Assembly (NCBI GenBank): GCA_015232795.1
Contig: JADFYX010000058.1
Coordinates: forward strand, 1-11,490
Origin: Magnetococcales bacterium
GTDB taxonomy: Bacteria > Pseudomonadota > Magnetococcia > Magnetococcales > JADFYX01
DNA length: 11,490 nucleotides
Direction: 5' to 3'
Positions 7,401-11,490 of the stretch are shown piece by piece (position 1 is the first letter of the stretch; every line of letters begins with the position of its first letter). The notes under the pieces were generated by a model that saw only the letters and a program-made list of their open reading frames with translations, searched no databases and was not told the DNA's origin. The position numbers and the translations under genes were made by a program.

Positions 7401-8769
7401 TTAGGTTGATAATCAAAGCCGAAAATAGCACAGGGGACCATGGGGGGTTTTGGGTAATTAAGCTCAACCAGATGCGGATATTATAAAGATGAGCTGGGTT
7501 GTAGATTGGTTGCCAATCGTTATCAACTCCTGTAACTGAGCTAAACTGAAAACCAAAGCGCACTGTCTGTTCTAAAAATGATTCAACCAACCTATTGTTA
7601 TTATGGCGAAACACCTCAACACCCAACACTTCAATACACTGGAGTGCGGTATGGGGATAGATAACAACATTAGCCTTTAAAAATGAAAATGCTTTAATAA
7701 ACGCTTCATGGATTTCACTGTAGCCCCGCTGCATACGAATTAATCGCACCAAAGAGCGATTAATCTCCCGCAAGGTCTCTTCATGAATCATTGAGAGACC
7801 GTCAATCTCCATAATATGGAATAAAAAGCGAAGTTTACGTCCCTCAATAAGATGCTCTGCTGAGACCGTATCGCCATCATTCCCCTGCCCCAACAGTTGG
7901 GCAGCTTCACGATAATACCGAATAATATCTAAAAACGACGGCATTTGGGTTAACTTATCCATCGTAGCAGGTCTAGCCGTCTCACGGGACAGCTCTTCAA
8001 GCTCATTTTTTACTTTGTGTAAAGCCTTATGGCTTATCTGCTCACAAGGATCGGTTCCCAAAACTGCGTACCAATCCGGGTCGGACTGTTGCAACCAATA
8101 TTCGTAGGTAGCATGCAGGGAACGCACGGCTAATTGCTGCACCACTTTAACAGAAAGAGGAAACGGTTTACCTGCTTTGTTGGCCTTTTTTATCATTAAA
8201 CTCACCGTTCTTTTTAGTGGATGGTGAGTTTGGGAAAGAAGGAGCAACCTTGTGTCTGGTAGAGCTGAAATTGCTAAAAATACAGTATCGAAAGCTTGTG
8301 CATACTCAGCCATTTGCTCACCTTTTAAAAGCTGAACCTGTTTTTCTAAATATGCTGTCAAACCCTCTAAAACTGTCCGAATATCGGCATCAGAGCGAAC
8401 TTCAACCAATGCGCCAAGAAAAATATCACTAAAAAGTAAAAAGCAGCCGGGACCATTGTCGCTGTTTATAAAACGAGAACAGTTTTTCAATACAAACCCT
8501 CGCAGTTCTGGCATAATTAGCTTCCAGTTGCGATAAGGGTGGTTGAGCTCTCGCAGTAGGCGGTCCAAATTTTTTAAAATACCTGCATAATTTGCAACAA
8601 CTACCCGCAGAGGCTCATGACGAGAATCGATGCTAATTGGCTCAACTGCCGTCTCAAGTAAATTGGCACGTAAAGCATCTGATTTAGGAGGATTTTTTTT
8701 TGTATGTCGCATTATTATCGCCATTAAAATTGTAACCTGTGAGCCAAGACCTCTTGCTCTCATTGCCAT
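4474..8769 (-). CDS. PPDK-like dikinase with large unknown N-terminal region and no PEP-binding barrel
   Basis: This 1431-residue protein has two recognisable domains, both at the C-terminal end. The ATP-grasp domain (about 925-1275) follows pyruvate phosphate dikinase closely: GNKGFNLVELEEKGL with Lys936, SVRSGALISMPGM with Arg1008, DAWGTAVVLQRMVYGN, NQGEDIVGG, VEFTF with Glu1252 and LQSR (1266-1269). The phosphohistidine swivel domain (about 1290-1420) contains TARGGQTSHAAIVA, with predicted phosphohistidine His1360 and the neighbouring Thr1358 that is a regulatory phosphosite in plant PPDK. The protein then ends, so the PEP/pyruvate TIM barrel that completes PPDK is absent. It should split ATP and pass phosphate through His1360 to an acceptor that is not pyruvate by the usual site. 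Residues 1 to about 925 are mostly helical and leucine-rich, with no family recognised. Start uncertain: ATGs at 8769, 8763, 8724 and 8712 are in frame, and only 8724 has a weak AGG upstream. Rifampicin phosphotransferase and glucan water dikinase are analogous barrel-less enzymes with different layouts. Confidence 0.85.
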   Translation of the reverse strand: MAMRARGLGSQVTILMAIIMRHTKKNPPKSDALRANLLETAVEPISIDSRHEPLRVVVANYAGILKNLDRLLRELNHPYRNWKLIMPELRGFVLKNCSRFINSDNGPGCFLLFSDIFLGALVEVRSDADIRTVLEGLTAYLEKQVQLLKGEQMAEYAQAFDTVFLAISALPDTRLLLLSQTHHPLKRTVSLMIKKANKAGKPFPLSVKVVQQLAVRSLHATYEYWLQQSDPDWYAVLGTDPCEQISHKALHKVKNELEELSRETARPATMDKLTQMPSFLDIIRYYREAAQLLGQGNDGDTVSAEHLIEGRKLRFLFHIMEIDGLSMIHEETLREINRSLVRLIRMQRGYSEIHEAFIKAFSFLKANVVIYPHTALQCIEVLGVEVFRHNNNRLVESFLEQTVRFGFQFSSVTGVDNDWQPIYNPAHLYNIRIWLSLITQNPPWSPVLFSALIINLKLTGALIKDTDLFQKEISHLLNSGIKPVYNLAKQFCRQLPVYYNEIGAEGELRTVSTELDEISRRKDTLIHFLRKQCHVESTNRIVDLSLNILKFWQTGEKKVLQGLVSDAILAGIVAKGPYFDHVHVITKALYKDEDLSQNPLNQPLYQVEEKIKGFTQQPASEGRRVLLMIRLCHQLELKYNLGFRGIRQPLRQAVEDGIPGMDALLKILESGAVGYERLDGLLDAMEILKKTILSDKVFPAREEIYQKRHIAVDIPSVYGCYQERKFDALSLSFRLENLANVDLEGLVGRIPEDFITRAAFFKVFKYLKIFLRALDVDGVTSRKLTHMRDVLEQFLELNHFSYHQYLDIFRSFSEGVKDIILSYYTTHHRDNLSIIVPMIPRDALLTKYASLKDDKDDVISVERIGESFLRDLIAETFGLQAFDRFIGRILQILARQQEMLSPPRLDQLMTYDPARLFCSLYKPDRRVRNLIHLGNKGFNLVELEEKGLQVPAGVVLTTEFFRCRPVIREYPPASRDFMARLRSQVTKIEEQTGLIFGSEDNPLLLSVRSGALISMPGMMQTIHNVGLNEKIVNGLVRQSGNGFFAWDNYRRFIQSWCMTFDIDRGIFTDLMHSAKRRYGVKKKHDLSESQMAELARQYKQIADENDLFIPDDPWQQLLGAINQVVESWESKKAKEYRSIMDISDAWGTAVVLQRMVYGNIHQQAGSGVFFTSHPHRKLDRVLLWGDYTPGNQGEDIVGGLVSTNPISLEQCEYDGRNPENSLQHCYPKIYNKLLAEAHHLVDVCNWNAQEVEFTFDGPAEENLFFLQSRDMITSKNRQAIFHSFVDSLRLRESRLIQGIGVSGGALCGKAVFNLNQVELMRKQDAKTPLILIRYDTVPDDIREISLADGLLTARGGQTSHAAIVAARLEKTCVVGCEDLAIHEEEGVCRINGNTILCGDKISIDGNLGLLFKGWHEIETILLLEQEWGTDK

Positions 8770-9010
8770 ATGGTTATATATACATGGTGCTGATTAAACC
8801 TTGAAACCATAACATATTGTACCCTTTACTAACTACTCTTGCGATATTTTATGAATTATGGACATTATAGCTTAATGTTTGAATAACAAAGGAATTTTAT
8901 GAGCTGGTCATATTAACATGTAAGACTTATTTGCAAAAGTTCATTTGTTAACCTAATCTTAGAGCAATAAAGCTACTGACTAATCAAAATATTCCGAGTT
9001 AAAATTGCCC
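8770..9010. promoter_or_regulatory. Divergent intergenic region between the dikinase-like gene and the RatA-like operon
   Basis: These 241 AT-rich bases must contain the 5' regulatory sequences of both flanking genes unless either is read from further away. A weak rightward promoter candidate is TTGCGA (8839-8844) and CATTAT (8863-8868) with an 18-bp spacer. No convincing operator palindrome or riboswitch-like fold is seen. Confidence 0.3.
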
Positions 9011-9445
9011 ATGCCAAAAATTCGCGTTAGTGAAATTCTTCCTTTTACCGCAGAACAGATGTACAACGTCGTGGTGGATGTAGAGAGTTATCCTAAATTT
9101 TTACCATGGTGTGGTAAAGCCCGTGTTTGGGACAAAACAGATACCCAGTTTATGGCTGAAATGTCCATCTCTTTTAAAGGAATGCGAGAGAAATTCCAAA
9201 CTCTGGATGTTATAGAACCAAACAAAAAAATTGAGATCAACCTTAAATCCGGACCATTTCAATATCTGGTAAGTACTTGGCATTTTTACCCCGTGGGAGA
9301 GGACAGAACCAAAATTGAGTTTTATATCGATTTTCGTTTTTCCAATCGCATGAAAGAGATGATTATGGGTCCGGTCTTTACCCAGGTTTCCAAGCAGATG
9401 ATAAGTGCTTTTAGAAAAAGAGCTATTGCCCTGCATCGTAGTTAA
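9011..9445 (+). CDS. RatA/COQ10-like SRPBCC (START-fold) protein, first of a tandem pair
   Basis: The 144-residue product belongs to the ribosome-association toxin RatA / COQ10 group of helix-grip (SRPBCC, polyketide cyclase-like) proteins. The family pattern is clear: an N-terminal strand ending in PFTAEQMYNVVVDVESYPKF, then LPWC, the central strand MSISFKGMREKF, SGPFQYL before the paired strands, FYIDFRF, and the long C-terminal helix from MKEMIMGPVF to AFRKRA. Members are either lipid/quinone-binding proteins that help ubiquinone function or, for E. coli RatA, reported to block 70S ribosome assembly; the two uses cannot be separated from sequence. ATG at 9011 is chosen; a TTG two codons earlier (9005) is possible but unneeded. 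The site before it is weak. The second copy starts 27 bp after its stop, so they are probably co-transcribed. Confidence 0.85.
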   Translation: MPKIRVSEILPFTAEQMYNVVVDVESYPKFLPWCGKARVWDKTDTQFMAEMSISFKGMREKFQTLDVIEPNKKIEINLKSGPFQYLVSTWHFYPVGEDRTKIEFYIDFRFSNRMKEMIMGPVFTQVSKQMISAFRKRAIALHRS

Positions 9446-9472
9446 GGGTGGCAAGGAGTTAAAAAGTAAAAA

Positions 9473-9910
9473 ATGAGCAGACGTTCTTCATCCACAAAAG
9501 TACCATACAGTGCTGTGCAGATGTATGATCTGGTAGTCGATATGGACAAATATCCTGAGTTTATTCCTTGGTTGGCAAAATCCCGCAAATATGATGAACA
9601 AGGCAATAAATTTATGTCTGAGATGACCATCTCTTTTAAAGGGATGCGAGAGACATTTAAGACCATGGATACCGTTATACCTGGTAAAAAAATCACCATT
9701 TCCAACATATCCGGCCCCTTTAAACATCTTGAGAGCGAATGGTGTTTTACTGACTTACCTGCTGGGGGTTGCACCATCGACTTTTTTATTGATTTTCGTT
9801 TTAAAAGCCGACTGATTGAGATGGCCTTGGGTCCAGTTTTTGGTGAAGCATCAAAAAGAATGGTAGATGCCTTTCGCAATCGTGCAGATGATATCTACAA
9901 AACAAATTAA
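9473..9910 (+). CDS. RatA/COQ10-like SRPBCC (START-fold) protein, second of a tandem pair
   Basis: This 145-residue protein aligns end to end without gaps to the preceding gene product, at about 47% identity by hand count (68 of 144). The shared core is nearly invariant: QMY, the YP-F-PW turn, ISFKGMRE, SGPF, IDFRF and GPVF. Differences concentrate at the N-terminus, in the loop KYDEQGNK and in the loop LPAGGC, which could change the ligand. The pair most likely arose by tandem duplication followed by divergence. An AAGGAG lies 14 bases before the ATG, longer than ideal, with no in-frame start in between. The next gene begins 25 bp after its stop. Role as for the family: quinone/lipid binding or ribosome-associated; which copy does what is unknown. 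Confidence 0.84.
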   Translation: MSRRSSSTKVPYSAVQMYDLVVDMDKYPEFIPWLAKSRKYDEQGNKFMSEMTISFKGMRETFKTMDTVIPGKKITISNISGPFKHLESEWCFTDLPAGGCTIDFFIDFRFKSRLIEMALGPVFGEASKRMVDAFRNRADDIYKTN

Positions 9911-9935
9911 TCCATAATATAAACGGAACAAAAAC

Positions 9936-10904
9936 ATGATCCGACTAATAACTGCTTTACCTATTTTGTTAGCCTTAACTCTCACCATGGCGGCTACGGC
10001 CCAAGCAAAACCAGTCGCAAGTGTTGGCTCTTGGACCTTACATTTGGCTGAAGTTGACAAACAGCTTGCCCATAAAATTTATGAACTACGGGAAGAAAAA
10101 GTCCAAGAGATTATAGTAAACCACCTTTTGGGATTAGAGGCCAAAGCCAACGGTATTGAAGTTGACCAAGTTCTTGAAGAGATGGTTAATAAAAAAATTC
10201 CACCCCTATCTGATGCTGATGTTAGCGAGTTTATCAAGGCCAACGAAAGTCGCCTGCCAGAAGGTGGCAAAGGTATGGACGACAAAATTCGTGGCTATCT
10301 CCAAAAGCAGCTTCAACAAAACCTTCAAGCAGCCTATCTGCAAAGTCTGACTAGAAAATATAATGTGACATATCTTTTAGATACGCCCCGTTATGATGTT
10401 CCTGGCCCCCAAGATCTGGTAAAAGGCAAGAAGGATGCCCCCATCACCATAATTGAGTTTTCAGATTTTGAATGTCCATACTGTCGTCGGGCCCAAAAAG
10501 CATTGAAGAAGGTAGAGGAAAAATATGGCGATAAAGTACGCTTTGTCTTTCGCCACTTCCCCCTACCCTTCCACAAAAAAGCTCCAAAAGCCTCAGAAGC
10601 TGCACAGTGCGCCCAAGACCAAGGAGCCTTCTGGGCTTTTCACAAAACTCTATTTACCGAAGATGCTGAACTGAGTGATGCTGCATATAAAAAATTGGCT
10701 AAAAAGCAAAAGCTAAACATGAAACAGTTTAATAAATGTTTAGATAGTGGCAGCTATGCCAGCCGAGTTGAGGCAGATAAAAAAGATGGCAAAGCCCTAG
10801 GAATAACCGGAACCCCCACCTTTTTCATCAACGGCATCAAGCTAGTGGGTGCAGTACCTTTTTCCGATTTTGTTGAGGTTATAGAAAAAGAGCTGGGTAA
10901 TTAG
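9936..10904 (+). CDS. Periplasmic DsbA-like thiol:disulfide oxidoreductase with SurA/PrsA-like N-terminal region
   Basis: The 322-residue product has a clear Sec signal peptide (hydrophobic core about 6-20, cleavage likely after AQA at 24). Residues about 25-150 are helical and resemble the N-terminal domain of SurA/PrsA-type chaperones, with the pattern 'VGSWTLHLAEVDKQL', then an E-x-I-x-x-LL-x-x-EA stretch. Residues about 157-320 are a DsbA/DsbG-type thioredoxin fold: TIIEFSDFECPYCRRA with redox pair C180-C183, FRHFPLPFH, and TGTPTFFING with cis-proline P294. Two more cysteines, C225 (AAQCAQDQGAFW) and C268 (FNKCLDSG), sit where many members of this family have them and may form a structural disulfide. 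It should make, break or isomerise disulfides in exported proteins, possibly holding clients with the N-terminal region. Its start lies 25 bp after the second RatA-like gene, so it is probably in the same operon. No PPIase domain is present. Confidence 0.87.
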   Translation: MIRLITALPILLALTLTMAATAQAKPVASVGSWTLHLAEVDKQLAHKIYELREEKVQEIIVNHLLGLEAKANGIEVDQVLEEMVNKKIPPLSDADVSEFIKANESRLPEGGKGMDDKIRGYLQKQLQQNLQAAYLQSLTRKYNVTYLLDTPRYDVPGPQDLVKGKKDAPITIIEFSDFECPYCRRAQKALKKVEEKYGDKVRFVFRHFPLPFHKKAPKASEAAQCAQDQGAFWAFHKTLFTEDAELSDAAYKKLAKKQKLNMKQFNKCLDSGSYASRVEADKKDGKALGITGTPTFFINGIKLVGAVPFSDFVEVIEKELGN

Positions 10905-11108
10905 GTTAAGCAAAAAGCACAGTATAGTTAACTTAAAAAACTGCATACAAGCAGGTTATCCGGTTAATTGTGCTGTGCGCTATTACTTCACCTTCCATCT
11001 CAAAGGGATCACATCAACCATTTCGTATTTCACTGTTGACTATCAATAGCAAAGTTCTACCACACACCCAAGTTAGTATGGTATACTCCGAAAAAAGGAG
11101 ATATTGAT
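10905..11108. other. Intergenic region, possible promoter of the DUF1640-like gene
   Basis: No gene is visible in these 204 bases. A TATACT (11082-11087) inside AGTATGGTATACT could be a -10 box for the gene at 11109; no good -35 is seen at the expected distance. The Shine-Dalgarno AAGGAG (11095-11100) is 8 bases before the ATG. A short CTGC/GCAG stem (10941-10954) lacks a T-tract, so no terminator is called for the upstream operon. Confidence 0.3.
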
Positions 11109-11372
11109 ATGCCACAAGCAATTGCATTTGATACTTTAGCTTTCACTAAAAAGATGAAATCTGCTGGCTTTACTGAACAACAGGCAGAAGCCCAAGCAGA
11201 AGCTATAGCAGAACTGGTAGAAGATAGGCTGGCTACAAAGCTAGATATTGAATTAATCCGTCGAGATATCAAAGATCTTGAGGGCCGTCTAACCATTCGC
11301 CTTGGTATAATGCTGGCTTGGAGTACCGGGTTAATTATCGTTGTGCTTGGCGCAATGATTAAACTACTCTGA
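11109..11372 (+). CDS. Small DUF1640-like coiled-coil protein with C-terminal membrane anchor
   Basis: The 87-residue product fits the bacterial DUF1640 / CCDC90-like pattern. It opens with FDTLAFTKKMKSAGFTEQQAEAQAEAIAE (about 7-35), typical of the family ('FDTlkfvkkLkeaGf.e.QAEa'). The linker LATKLDIELIRRDIKDLEGRL (about 41-61) continues the helix, and one hydrophobic segment (about 65-86) reaches the end. The coiled-coil part is short compared with family members of about 100-130 residues. An AAGGAG eight bases before the ATG gives a strong start. Related mitochondrial proteins (MCUR1/CCDC90) are coiled-coil membrane proteins; the bacterial function is not established. It stands alone and is followed by non-coding DNA. 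Confidence 0.75.
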   Translation: MPQAIAFDTLAFTKKMKSAGFTEQQAEAQAEAIAELVEDRLATKLDIELIRRDIKDLEGRLTIRLGIMLAWSTGLIIVVLGAMIKLL

Positions 11373-11401
11373 TTCGTAAAACCCATCTCCTCATGATCTC
11401 T

Positions 11402-11423
11402 TATAATCCTAATTTCGGCAGTT
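11402..11423 (+). repeat. Dispersed 22-bp motif, copy 2 (copy 1 at 2551-2572)
   Basis: This copy lies 30 bases after the stop codon of the DUF1640-like gene, in non-coding DNA at the window edge. It shares ATCCTAA, TTC and GCAGTT in register with copy 1 (19 of 22). The remaining bases to 11490 show no gene that can be supported. Confidence 0.4.
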
Positions 11424-11490
11424 GGGCGTGCATTAATGGTGCAACATATTGGTTTATCAGGTGAATCAGAAAAAATCGAAGTCACCTTGT

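Noticed and set aside
8899..8916. Five-codon frame (MSWSY) with AAAGGA just upstream, in the leader region of the RatA-like operon
   Set aside because: Too short and without repeated regulatory codons, attenuator stems or T-tract; most likely chance.
9442..9879. Leftward open frame of 145 codons opposite the second RatA-like gene
   Set aside because: It is antisense to a gene with clear family motifs; the open frame is a by-product of that gene's codon use.
10916..10980. Possible terminator after the DsbA-like gene (GCACAG and CTGTGC)
   Set aside because: The pairing is only six bases across a long loop and no T-tract follows.
11057..11485. Leftward open frame of 142 codons over the DUF1640-like gene
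   Set aside because: It runs antisense through a well-supported gene with a strong ribosome binding site, starts at GTG, and its peptide is Ser/Ile/Arg-rich without family resemblance.

Overview
The window looks like chromosomal DNA of a Gram-negative proteobacterium of moderate to low GC. The evidence is an MscS-type inner-membrane channel, a periplasmic DsbA-like protein with a signal peptide, two RatA/COQ10-type START proteins and a small DUF1640-like membrane protein. The genus cannot be fixed from sequence alone. There are no rRNA or tRNA genes, no CRISPR array and no intact transposase.

Layout. Positions 1-508 hold mostly non-coding AT-rich DNA. A possible broken leftward gene starts at about 147, and an imperfect inverted repeat lies at 150-222. 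Positions 509-2227 (+) encode a divergent MscS-family channel with a periplasmic coiled-coil region. Positions 2228-2976 are a long AT-rich gap with no gene; it carries a 22-base motif that recurs at the right end of the window. Positions 2989-4440 (+) encode a PPP-type metallophosphoesterase with an N-terminal FHA-like domain. It converges, 30 bp apart, on a very large leftward gene (4474-8769). That gene encodes a pyruvate-phosphate-dikinase-like protein with about 900 residues of unrecognised N-terminal sequence, then the PPDK ATP-grasp and the phosphohistidine swivel domain, and no PEP/pyruvate-binding barrel.

After a 240-bp divergent intergenic region, a rightward set of three genes follows (9011-10904): two tandem RatA-like SRPBCC proteins (about 47% identical by hand count) and an exported thioredoxin-fold protein with a CPYC site and an N-terminal SurA/PrsA-like helical region. 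The gaps are 25-27 bp, so this is probably one operon. A small DUF1640-type coiled-coil/membrane protein (11109-11372) ends the window.

The most interesting part is 2989-8769. A phosphate-removing enzyme with a phosphothreonine-recognition-like domain sits beside a phosphate-transferring, PPDK-derived enzyme that has lost the domain that would define its usual substrate. Both sets of catalytic motifs look intact. That the two act together, and what the dikinase phosphorylates, is inference from adjacency and architecture; convergent orientation makes the link weaker than an operon would.
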